Below, piece by piece: positions 27,176 to 34,403 of a stretch of DNA of 54,984 bases (positions are counted from its first letter, which is position 1; each line of letters begins with the position of its first letter). The stretch is from NCBI RefSeq assembly GCF_000285515.1, contig NZ_HE610957.1, positions 1,016,768 to 1,071,751 of the forward strand, given 5' to 3'. The notes beneath the pieces are model-generated. The model searched no databases and was not told the origin of the DNA. It was given only the letters and a program-made list of their open reading frames with translations. Source of the DNA: Paenibacillus senegalensis JC66 (GTDB lineage Bacteria > Bacillota > Bacilli > Paenibacillales > NBRC-103111). The translations under genes and the position numbers were made by a program.

Positions 27176-29014
27176 CTACAAATTTTTCAATTGCTTTTCC
27201 AGTGCGATGATTTCGCTTGCGATGTGTGCAGCGTGAACAATATCTCCCGAACGTTCCGCCCGCATCATTTCATCTTTTTTGTTTCTGATCAATTGCAGCT
27301 GCGGGATTTTTTTTATTTCTCGGATGTAGTCATCAATGACCTGCTGATTAAACCCTTCTGACGTCTCCTCAATGGTGATCGAACTTGCCAGGCTTTCCAG
27401 CTTTTCGTCCTCCAATGAAGCCAAAAAACGACTCACGTTGGATGGATTGCCCTGGCTGTAATATGCATACAGATACGCGGCCAAAGCCGCATGTGCCTCT
27501 ATGTTAAACTGATCTCCAAGTTTCACGCTGACTTGTTCAGCAATGTCCCGGTTCAGAATCATCGCAGCAAGGAGCTTGGTTTCTGCAATCTGGTAAGCAG
27601 GCATTAGGGAGGATGATGATGCGGTTTCTTGTCTACCATTATCTATTCCATTATTCCACGAATAATTGGAATTATCCCTTGAATCCCGCTTTTTTAAGTG
27701 TTCCTGCCTGAAGCCATTCATCTGCTGCCGCATAGCGGCAAGATCGTAGCCGAATTCGTCAGATAGCTCCTTAATATAGTGCTCTCGTTCTACAGGCTGG
27801 TTCAATTCAGATATGAGCCGTGTTGCCGTCTCCACGTAGCGAAGTTTGTCGCTCTCCGCTTGGAGATTGAAGTTCCTGCGGATATAAAGCAGCCTGAAAC
27901 GAACCGCCGGCAAAGGCTGGCCCACTATTTCCTGAACGAACTTTCGGGCTCCGTACGCCGTGATAAATTCATCCGGATCATAACGATCCGGAAGCTTGGC
28001 AACCAACACCCGCAAGCCTGCTTTCTCAAGCAGACCAATGCTTTTATAAGCTGCTGCCTGGCCTGCAGAGTCGCCATCATAGCAGATGATGACCTCCTCC
28101 GCCATCCCCCTCAGCTGCTGGGCATGCTCTTCGGTAACGGAAGTCCCCATAGCAGCCACACCATGCTGAACGCCTGCTTCCCAAGCTTTGATGACATCCA
28201 TATACCCCTCGAATAAAACCGCTTGATTGGTTTTCCGAATGGCTGGCCGTGCTCGGTGTAAATTAAACAGCTGACGGCCCTTGTTAAATAACAGCGTCTC
28301 GGGACTATTTAAATATTTTGGTTGAATGTCTCCAAGAGCGCGTCCCGCAAAAGCTATGACCCTCCCCCTGGCATCATGAATCGGAAACAATATCCGATCT
28401 CGAAACTTATCGACTCCCTGCTCTTGATCGGAATGACGGGAGATCAAACCGGCTTTCTCAAGTAGCGGCACACTCCACTGACGCTTAATTAAAAATTGCG
28501 TCAGCTTATCCCTCATAGGTGGAGCATAGCCGATTTGAAAGGTATCCAGCCATTTGTCCTGCAAGCCCCTTGATCTTAAATAATCTAAAGCCGGCTTGCC
28601 TTGTTCCGTATTTAGCAGAACATAATGATACCACTTGGCAGCGAGCTCATGAACCTCTATCATCTGGGCAATCTCGGTTTGTCTTTGCGATTGCTCCGGC
28701 GTAGGTTCAGCTTCCCATGTAATGGGTATGTGAGCTTGTTCAGCCATGTGACGAACGGCTTCAACGAACGAAAACCCTTCAATTTCCATCAGAAAATGAA
28801 TACTATTGCCTCCAGCGTGGCAGCCAAAGCAATAATAGGTTTGTCTCTCCGGTGTTACCGTAAAAGAAGGAGTCTTCTCGGAATGAAAGGGACACAAGCC
28901 CTTCAAGTACTGCCCTTGTTTAGTTAAGGCGACATATTGACCAACTACATCCGCAATATCGTGATGCTTTAAAACAGCGTCAATAACCTCTTCAGGAATT
29001 CTACCCCTACCCAT
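27176..29014 (-). CDS. dnaG: DNA primase DnaG
   Basis: 612 residues from ATG 29014, chosen because the product then begins MGRGRIPEEVIDAVLKHHDI like other DnaG proteins and AAGGTG precedes it; ATG 29032 is in frame upstream. The zinc finger (CPFHSEKTPSF ... YYCFGCHAGGN) binds template DNA, the RNA polymerase core includes VIAFAGRALGDI, and the TOPRIM motifs are VLFEGYMDVIKAWEAG and CYDGDSAGQAA, whose acidic residues bind catalytic metal. The C-terminal part should bind DnaB helicase. Synthesises primers at the fork. Followed 42 bases later by rpoD. Confidence 0.97.
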   Translation of the reverse strand: MGRGRIPEEVIDAVLKHHDIADVVGQYVALTKQGQYLKGLCPFHSEKTPSFTVTPERQTYYCFGCHAGGNSIHFLMEIEGFSFVEAVRHMAEQAHIPITWEAEPTPEQSQRQTEIAQMIEVHELAAKWYHYVLLNTEQGKPALDYLRSRGLQDKWLDTFQIGYAPPMRDKLTQFLIKRQWSVPLLEKAGLISRHSDQEQGVDKFRDRILFPIHDARGRVIAFAGRALGDIQPKYLNSPETLLFNKGRQLFNLHRARPAIRKTNQAVLFEGYMDVIKAWEAGVQHGVAAMGTSVTEEHAQQLRGMAEEVIICYDGDSAGQAAAYKSIGLLEKAGLRVLVAKLPDRYDPDEFITAYGARKFVQEIVGQPLPAVRFRLLYIRRNFNLQAESDKLRYVETATRLISELNQPVEREHYIKELSDEFGYDLAAMRQQMNGFRQEHLKKRDSRDNSNYSWNNGIDNGRQETASSSSLMPAYQIAETKLLAAMILNRDIAEQVSVKLGDQFNIEAHAALAAYLYAYYSQGNPSNVSRFLASLEDEKLESLASSITIEETSEGFNQQVIDDYIREIKKIPQLQLIRNKKDEMMRAERSGDIVHAAHIASEIIALEKQLKNL

Positions 29015-29060
29015 TCCGTTGTTCACCTTCATTTCGTTCTAACCCGATAATATTAATTCG

Positions 29061-29543
29061 CTACCTGCTCCCATTCTCCTGCAAATTCTCTAAAAGTTTT
29101 GTCAAAGATTGTAGAAATCTATCACGATCCTGCTGTGTGAACGCTTTAGGTCCTTTAGAATGCTTACCGGCCCTTCTTTGTTTGGCCAGATCATGCCGGG
29201 TTTCCAGCATAAAATCAATGGTTGCGGGCGAGTAGGCATGCCCCCGGTTAGAAAGCACATAAGCTTGTTTGGCTAATCCGATCGTTGCCAGCCCGTAATC
29301 CTGGGTAATTAAAATATCGGAGGCCTGGATACAGTTCGCAATATATAAATCTGCGGACTGATCCGATCGGTCAACCTGAATCGTTTTTATTCCCTCACGT
29401 GGCACTAGACGGTGATCATAGGATGCCACCATCCAAGCCTCTATTTCAAATTGGCGGGCAGCGTATTCAATTTCATTTTTGACCGGACAGGCATCCGCAT
29501 CCACTATTATTTTAACTACGGAAGTCACCCCATCTCTTTCCAT
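29061..29543 (-). CDS. yqxD: YaiI/YqxD family protein (UPF0178, DUF188)
   Basis: 160 residues. Family signature near the start, VKIIVDADACPVKNEIE, followed by DILITQDYGLATIGLAKQAYVLSNRG, a PIN-like nuclease fold with conserved aspartates. The molecular role of the family is unknown. The ATG shares its A with the TAA stop of the upstream yqfL gene, indicating translational coupling; the downstream dnaG gene follows after 46 bases. The same place, next to dnaG, is occupied by yqxD in Bacillus subtilis. Confidence 0.92.
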   Translation of the reverse strand: MERDGVTSVVKIIVDADACPVKNEIEYAARQFEIEAWMVASYDHRLVPREGIKTIQVDRSDQSADLYIANCIQASDILITQDYGLATIGLAKQAYVLSNRGHAYSPATIDFMLETRHDLAKQRRAGKHSKGPKAFTQQDRDRFLQSLTKLLENLQENGSR

Positions 29544-30364
29544 TACCGGCGGGTGCGAAGAATCTCTTGAATCAGGCTGGCCGTTTCTTCCACCGCTTTA
29601 TTGGATACATCAATCACGATGCAGCCAAGCTTCTTCATGATTTCATTCGAATATTCGAGCTCTTTGTTGATTCTCTCGACATTGGCATAGCTGGCATTAG
29701 CCGCCAGACCAAGCGCGCGCAAGCGTTCCTTGCGGATTACGTTAAGTTTGTCCGGACTTATCGTTAAGCCTATAATTTTTTTCTTCGGTACGGTAAACAG
29801 CTCATTGGGCACCTTGATTTCCGGCACCAAGGGGACATTAGCCACTTTAAAACGCTTATGGGCAAGAAACATAGATAGGGGTGTTTTCGACGTTCTCGAT
29901 ACTCCGACAAGCACAATATCGGCCTGAAGCACTCCCTTTGGATCTCGGCCGTCATCATATTTTACTGCAAATTCTACAGCCTCTACTTTGCGGAAATAAT
30001 CTTCATCCAGCTGGTGAATCATACCCGGCTGATGTCTTGCCGGCAAATGCAGCACATTTTCCAGACTCGCAATAATCGGCCCCAGCAAATCAATCGTAAT
30101 CACCTGGTGAATGACCGCCTGCTCGACCAGGTAATCACGCAGTTCCGGAATAACCAGTGTAAATACAATGACACCGTTAACCTTTTTGGCAGCCTGAATG
30201 ATTAAGTCTACGCCCTCTCTATCATGTATGAAGGTAATGCGCTTAATATTGATCTTGATTGGGGAAAACTGCACGGCGGCAGCCTTCACTACGGATTCCC
30301 CGGTCTCCCCCGCGGAATCGGAAACGACAAACACCGTTGGCGATGATGCTGGTTTAGCGATCAT
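29543..30364 (-). CDS. yqfL: Pyruvate, phosphate dikinase regulatory protein (PSRP, YqfL)
   Basis: 273 residues from ATG 30364, which follows AAGGAGGG; a longer frame from 30412 lacks a site. Start TVFVVSDSAGETGESVVKAA and the P-loop-like VGVSRTSKTPLSMFLAHK with YKVANVPLVPE-type continuation identify the DUF299 bifunctional kinase/pyrophosphorylase family. It inactivates PPDK by ADP-dependent phosphorylation and reactivates it by Pi-dependent dephosphorylation. No PPDK gene is in the window. Usually ccpN lies upstream in Bacilli; here recO does. The leader carries a promoter and a terminator-like hairpin. Confidence 0.93.
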   Translation of the reverse strand: MIAKPASSPTVFVVSDSAGETGESVVKAAAVQFSPIKINIKRITFIHDREGVDLIIQAAKKVNGVIVFTLVIPELRDYLVEQAVIHQVITIDLLGPIIASLENVLHLPARHQPGMIHQLDEDYFRKVEAVEFAVKYDDGRDPKGVLQADIVLVGVSRTSKTPLSMFLAHKRFKVANVPLVPEIKVPNELFTVPKKKIIGLTISPDKLNVIRKERLRALGLAANASYANVERINKELEYSNEIMKKLGCIVIDVSNKAVEETASLIQEILRTRR

Positions 30365-30469
30365 TCCGAGTCCCTCCTTAAAAACGTTATGCTCGCTGTA
30401 TAGCTTATTCATCTCTTAAAGTGAGACTGAAATCCCGCTATCTTCTACTATAAAGCTATGCCCAAAAAC

Positions 30470-30524
30470 CGCCAAAAACACTCCCGCCGCAGAGCTAAGT
30501 AGTCTAGATCCTGCAGCGGGAGTG
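30470..30524 (-). terminator. Terminator or attenuator hairpin between recO and yqfL
   Basis: Stem CACTCCCGCTGCAG / CTGCGGCGGGAGTG on the minus strand followed by TTTTTGG. It lies downstream of a good promoter (30555-30583), inside the yqfL leader, so it may attenuate yqfL as well as end recO transcripts. Confidence 0.82.
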
Positions 30525-30554
30525 AAAAGATTACACACTATTTGATAATCTATC

Positions 30555-30583
30555 ATTATAGTGAAATTACATTGAAAAGTCAA
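30555..30583 (-). promoter_or_regulatory. Sigma A promoter of the yqfL-yqxD-dnaG-rpoD unit
   Basis: TTGACT (30578-30583) and TATAAT (30555-30560) on the minus strand, 17-base spacer. It lies just after the recO stop and about 190 bases before the yqfL start. Confidence 0.85.
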
Positions 30584-30593
30584 TATTTTGCAA

Positions 30594-31340
30594 TTATATT
30601 TCATACTTGTCCAATTGATCTAAAAAATTTCTGGACTTCCACCGGGCATCAAGATGTGTATCCAAAAAGGCACGCAGGACCGTTTTGAGCTGGTGCTTTG
30701 TTTGCGGCTTGACGCTGGTGTTTCCCAATCTCCTTAAATCCGTGCCTTGCAGCAGCTGCAGAATGTTAAGCAAGCTGCCTGACAGCGGCTGAGCATAAGG
30801 GTCGGAAGATTGGCAAGAGCTGCACAGAACGCCTCCCTGGCCAGCACTAAAAGCTTGCAGTGATGACTCCCGGCTGCATTGGACACAGGCTCGCAATTGA
30901 GGATAGTAACCGGCCAATGCCAGCAGCTTCAGCTCCATGATATGGGTAACAATCGCGGCATCCTTGCCTTCCTTTATGGCATCGAGAGCGGCAAGCAGCT
31001 GTTCGAATAGCGTAACATTCGCCTCTCCTTCGGTTGATAAACGTTCGATTAGTTCCATGAGGTATGCAGCGTAGGCCGCCTTGTGCAAGTCCTCCCGGAT
31101 TTCCCGATAGGAGTGAATGATCTCCGCATGATTCAAGTTTCCCATTCCGGCGCCTTTATAGATTACGAAATCTCCATGTGTAAATAGCTGCACGATGGCT
31201 GAATGGCGGCTTCTGACCTTTTTTGCACCTCTGACCATCAGACTGATTTTCCCGCTAGTACGGGTAAAGAGCGAAACGATTTTGTTGCTTTCTCCGTAGT
31301 CAATAGCGCGTATGACTATGCCTTCCGTTCGCAGAAGCAT
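30594..31340 (-). CDS. recO: DNA repair protein RecO
   Basis: About 248 residues. Family alignment favours ATG 31340, giving MLLRTEGIVIRAIDYGESNKIVSLF; ATG 31355 is the in-frame alternative and neither has an ideal site. N-terminal OB fold (to about residue 80), helical middle, and a zinc-binding part with CVQCSRESS and CSSCQ. RecO binds single-stranded DNA and SSB and helps RecR load RecA in gap repair. In Bacillus it lies after era and yqzL, as here. Confidence 0.94.
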   Translation of the reverse strand: MLLRTEGIVIRAIDYGESNKIVSLFTRTSGKISLMVRGAKKVRSRHSAIVQLFTHGDFVIYKGAGMGNLNHAEIIHSYREIREDLHKAAYAAYLMELIERLSTEGEANVTLFEQLLAALDAIKEGKDAAIVTHIMELKLLALAGYYPQLRACVQCSRESSLQAFSAGQGGVLCSSCQSSDPYAQPLSGSLLNILQLLQGTDLRRLGNTSVKPQTKHQLKTVLRAFLDTHLDARWKSRNFLDQLDKYEI

Positions 31341-31386
31341 CGGACTTAGCTTCATCTCCCCATCAGCAGAAGGCTGTCACCTGAAT

Positions 31387-31530
31387 TTAAGCTTCCTGTT
31401 CCCAGTCCAGCTCTGATTGCTCGTCTGGCGACCGTTCTCCTTCGTGCTTCCATTGTTCATTATCCTTATACAGCATATAAGCGTCTATATTACCGGTACG
31501 AGTAAAGTAATCCCAAAAAAATTCTTTCAT
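31387..31530 (-). CDS. yqzL: YqzL family small protein
   Basis: 47-residue protein: MKEFFWDYFTRTGNIDAYML then YKDNEQWK and an acidic tail ending LDWEQEA. The ATG follows GGGAGG at a good distance. YqzL proteins of this length and sequence sit between era and recO in Bacillus and relatives. Function unknown. It is too short for many gene finders, but position, ribosome binding site and sequence all agree. Confidence 0.9.
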   Translation of the reverse strand: MKEFFWDYFTRTGNIDAYMLYKDNEQWKHEGERSPDEQSELDWEQEA

Positions 31531-31627
31531 AAGCAGAACCTCCCAAACGAAATAAATTCATGGCTCTCTTCTAGGTTGTTTCATTTCCGGTTGCTTATGC
31601 GAAGCAATTAATGGGTTATTACCCTGT

Positions 31628-32527
31628 TCAATCTTCCCTGAATCCGAGATCCTTGAGGATTCGCTCCTGGTTTCTCCAATCCTTCTTGACCTTAACCCAA
31701 AGCTCAAGGAATACCTTCGATCCGAGCAGTGCTTCAATGTCAGCTCTCGCCTGCTGCCCGACTTCCTTAAGCAGAGCCCCCCTCTTGCCGATAATAATGC
31801 CTTTTTGCGAGTCCCTCTCCACGTAAATAACCGCTGAGATATGCACGACATCATTAGCTTCCCGCTTCATGTCCTCAATCGTAACCGCAATCGAATGTGG
31901 AATTTCCTCGCGGGTCAGATGAAGAATTTTCTCGCGGATCAATTCCGCACAAACAAATTGCTCGGGGTGGTCCGTGATTTGATCGGCGGGATAATATTGA
32001 GGCCCCTCTTCCAAGTAGCCGGTTAAAGTATCCAATAAGGAATTCACGTTATTGCCAAGCAGCGCCGAAATCGGAATAATTTCTGAGAATGGATACAGAT
32101 CCTTGTACGAAGCAATAACCGGCAGCAGTTCCTCCGGATGTACCTGATCGATTTTGTTGAGCACCAGAATGACTGGTGTTTTTACCTGCTTCAGGCGCTC
32201 AATGATAAATCGATCTCCGCCACCAATTCCTTCAGCAGCATCTACCAGAAATAAGATGGCATCCACTTCCCGCAGGGTACCTTCCGCCACTTTCATCATA
32301 TAATCGCCCAGCCGCGACTGGGGTTTATGGATTCCTGGGGTGTCTAGGAATACAATCTGACAATTTTCTGTTGTATAGACACCATGTATCTTATTACGGG
32401 TTGTTTGCGGTTTATTGGACATTATGGCAATTTTTTGCCCGATTACTTGGTTAAGCAAAGTCGATTTGCCCACATTAGGCCGTCCAATAATGGCCACAAA
32501 GCCCGATCTATAAGCTGTTTTTTGCAT
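31628..32527 (-). CDS. era: GTPase Era
   Basis: 299 residues. GTPase motifs in order: G1 [13 protein letters not shown]3 [11 protein letters not shown]4 [10 protein letters not shown]5 ISALLG. The C-terminal KH domain contains [20 protein letters not shown], which binds the 3' end of 16S rRNA. Era acts in 30S subunit maturation together with YbeY, whose gene lies 1.4 kb upstream in the same cluster. Length is normal. Confidence 0.97.
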   Translation of the reverse strand: MQKTAYRSGFVAIIGRPNVGKSTLLNQVIGQKIAIMSNKPQTTRNKIHGVYTTENCQIVFLDTPGIHKPQSRLGDYMMKVAEGTLREVDAILFLVDAAEGIGGGDRFIIERLKQVKTPVILVLNKIDQVHPEELLPVIASYKDLYPFSEIIPISALLGNNVNSLLDTLTGYLEEGPQYYPADQITDHPEQFVCAELIREKILHLTREEIPHSIAVTIEDMKREANDVVHISAVIYVERDSQKGIIIGKRGALLKEVGQQARADIEALLGSKVFLELWVKVKKDWRNQERILKDLGFRED

Positions 32528-32573
32528 AAGAAAGCCTCCTAGCGCTCCGTCTTCAACGATTGTTATCAGAAGA

Positions 32574-32990
32574 TCAGGTAGATTGTTCCGGCAGCTGGAA
32601 CGCTCCGGGCAGTAAAGCAGAGACCGTCGTCTCCATCATATCGCCTTTCAAATTTGCCATATAAACAGGCATATCCGGGGCGCACAGTTCAGCCATCACC
32701 TGGCGGCATACACCACATGGGGTGATCGGCTGCTCGGTATCCCCCACAACCGCCAGCGCAGTGAAGGAACGCGGTTTATGACCGTCAGCTATCGCCCGGA
32801 ACAATGCGGTGCGTTCTGCACAGTTTGTAGGGCCGTACGCTCCGTTCTCCACATTGCAGCCTGCAAACAAGGTTCCATCCCAGCCAAGCAATACACATCC
32901 GACTTTAAATTGCGAATAAGGGGCATAGGCATGCGCTCTTGCTGCCAACGCATGCTGTACCAACGCTTCGCCTGAAATCGCTGAACCCAC
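32574..32990 (-). CDS. cdd: Cytidine deaminase
   Basis: 138 residues from a GTG after GGGAAGGAA. Zinc site: Cys of NCAERTALF with its catalytic Glu, and the two Cys of [13 protein letters not shown]; substrate contacts in [11 protein letters not shown]. Converts cytidine and deoxycytidine to uridine forms in pyrimidine salvage; homotetrameric type like Bacillus subtilis Cdd. Located between dgkA and era as in Bacillus. Confidence 0.96.
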   Translation of the reverse strand: MGSAISGEALVQHALAARAHAYAPYSQFKVGCVLLGWDGTLFAGCNVENGAYGPTNCAERTALFRAIADGHKPRSFTALAVVGDTEQPITPCGVCRQVMAELCAPDMPVYMANLKGDMMETTVSALLPGAFQLPEQST

Positions 32991-33160
32991 AGCATTCCTT
33001 CCCTTCCCCTGAATATTGCTGCTTATAGGCGGAACAGCTGATGTTTAGCATAATATCCGCCCTCCGCTGGCCTACACCCGTTTTTAGGTTAAGCCCTTAT
33101 CTGTAAATATACTCATCTTAAGTTTGTTATGTATCGCCGGCTATTATCCCAGTGCCCTTA

Positions 33161-33189
33161 AGTATAAAGATTATTCCCGCTGCTTACAA
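33161..33189 (-). promoter_or_regulatory. Candidate promoter for cdd-era
   Basis: TTGTAA (33184-33189, overlapping the dgkA stop) and TATACT (33161-33166) on the minus strand, spacer 17. The -35 box is weak, so this is a candidate only; a 190-base gap between dgkA and cdd makes a promoter plausible. Confidence 0.45.
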
Positions 33190-33882
33190 CAAGGTGTGGA
33201 GCCAATAAGCGAGCACTGTAACCACACTGCCGATCGCCGCTCCCAGCAAAAGTGCAGGAAGTGTACGCGTCCTACGTTGATACAGCATGATCAAAAAAAG
33301 CAAAGACAGAGTAAACGACAGCACGACAACCAACGGCTGAAGAGTCATGAGAGAAATAAGCATGGAGATGGAGAAGGACGCCGCCATCCACAAGCTGGGC
33401 CGCAAACGTCTTCCGCTGGAAAATCTCGTGTCAACCACTAGTAGAGTAAGCGCGACCAGGCCCAGGTAGATCCAAACCGCTGCAGCAGAAACCTCTACCG
33501 CCTGTTCCCGAATGCCGTAAATCCATTGCTCAATCGGCTCGAAGAATATAATCAAGCCTACCGCAACCGCAAAACAAGCCGCTACCAGGACGGAAGCGGC
33601 TGCAACATCTTTGGCTATTTTGGCCAGCGGATGCCGCTCCGGCATTGCCAGATTAACTGCATTCTCTATAGCCGTATTAATGAGCTCGGTTACGATGACC
33701 AGCGTGATCGCCAGCAGCAGAAACAAAATTTCCAGCTTGCTGATCTTAAAGAAGAGGGCGGAAAATAAAGCTATAAAAGAAGCGGAAAAATGAAATTTCA
33801 TATTCCGCTGTGTAACTAAAGCGTATTTAATTCCTTCGTAAGCATACCGAAAGCTTTTCCGCCATTTGCCCCACATACTCAC
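33184..33882 (-). CDS. dgkA: Diacylglycerol/undecaprenol kinase with extra C-terminal membrane domain
   Basis: 232 residues from a GTG that overlaps the ybeY stop. The first 125 residues are a complete DgkA-type kinase: RNMKFHF near the start, and the catalytic stretch VTELINTAIENAVNL with its glutamate; three transmembrane helices. In Gram-positives this enzyme phosphorylates undecaprenol. A further 110 residues add about four helices not found in the 120-residue Bacillus enzyme. The segment RRLRPSLWMAASFSISM recalls the PAP2 phosphatase motif RPSMPSGHAA but lacks the catalytic SGH, so this half may be a degenerate phosphatase domain. Confidence 0.9.
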   Translation of the reverse strand: MSMWGKWRKSFRYAYEGIKYALVTQRNMKFHFSASFIALFSALFFKISKLEILFLLLAITLVIVTELINTAIENAVNLAMPERHPLAKIAKDVAAASVLVAACFAVAVGLIIFFEPIEQWIYGIREQAVEVSAAAVWIYLGLVALTLLVVDTRFSSGRRLRPSLWMAASFSISMLISLMTLQPLVVVLSFTLSLLFLIMLYQRRTRTLPALLLGAAIGSVVTVLAYWLHTLL

Positions 33883-34400
33883 CTGACTATTCCTGCCTCC
33901 CGCAAAATATCTTCCTGCTTGCGGATCATCAGCTGTTCTTCTTCCTCATTCTGATGATCAAAGCCGAGCAGGTGCAGAAAACCGTGGACAAATAAAAATC
34001 CGATTTCCCGTTCAATGGAATGCCCGTATTCTTCTGCCTGAGCCAAAGCGCGGGGCACAGAAATCACAATATCGCCAAGCTGGTCACCGGAATAAAGACC
34101 GGAAGTCAGCGTGTCTTCATCTGCGGCAATTCCTTCCAGCTCACTGTAGTCGATGACCATCTCATCCGCTCCGTATTCCAGCATCGGAAAGGAGAGTACA
34201 TCCGTGGGCCGGTCAATACCGCGATATTCTTTATTAAGCTGACGAATTTCTTCATCATCGACAAAGCTCAGCGCCACTTCTCCCAGAGGGATATCTTCCT
34301 TCTTGCCCGCGATTTGCAGCAGCTTTTCCAGCATGCTGATTAATTCCGGCGAGATGGGAAATACCTCCTGGTCGTTGCTCCATTCCAATACTAGGGCCAT
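33879..34400 (-). CDS. ybeY: Endoribonuclease YbeY
   Basis: 173 residues. The zinc motif HGFLHLLGFDH and the preceding RPTDVLSFPM and GDIVIS stretches define the family. YbeY cleaves single-stranded RNA and takes part in 16S rRNA 3' maturation and ribosome quality control. Four-base overlap with dgkA downstream and a three-base gap to pgpH upstream place it within a tight operon. Confidence 0.96.
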   Translation of the reverse strand: MALVLEWSNDQEVFPISPELISMLEKLLQIAGKKEDIPLGEVALSFVDDEEIRQLNKEYRGIDRPTDVLSFPMLEYGADEMVIDYSELEGIAADEDTLTSGLYSGDQLGDIVISVPRALAQAEEYGHSIEREIGFLFVHGFLHLLGFDHQNEEEEQLMIRKQEDILREAGIVR

Positions 34401-34403
34401 TGC

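Noticed and set aside
30364-30594. T-box leader between recO and yqfL
   Set aside because: The T-box sequence and its antiterminator are absent, and no aminoacyl-tRNA synthetase gene follows.
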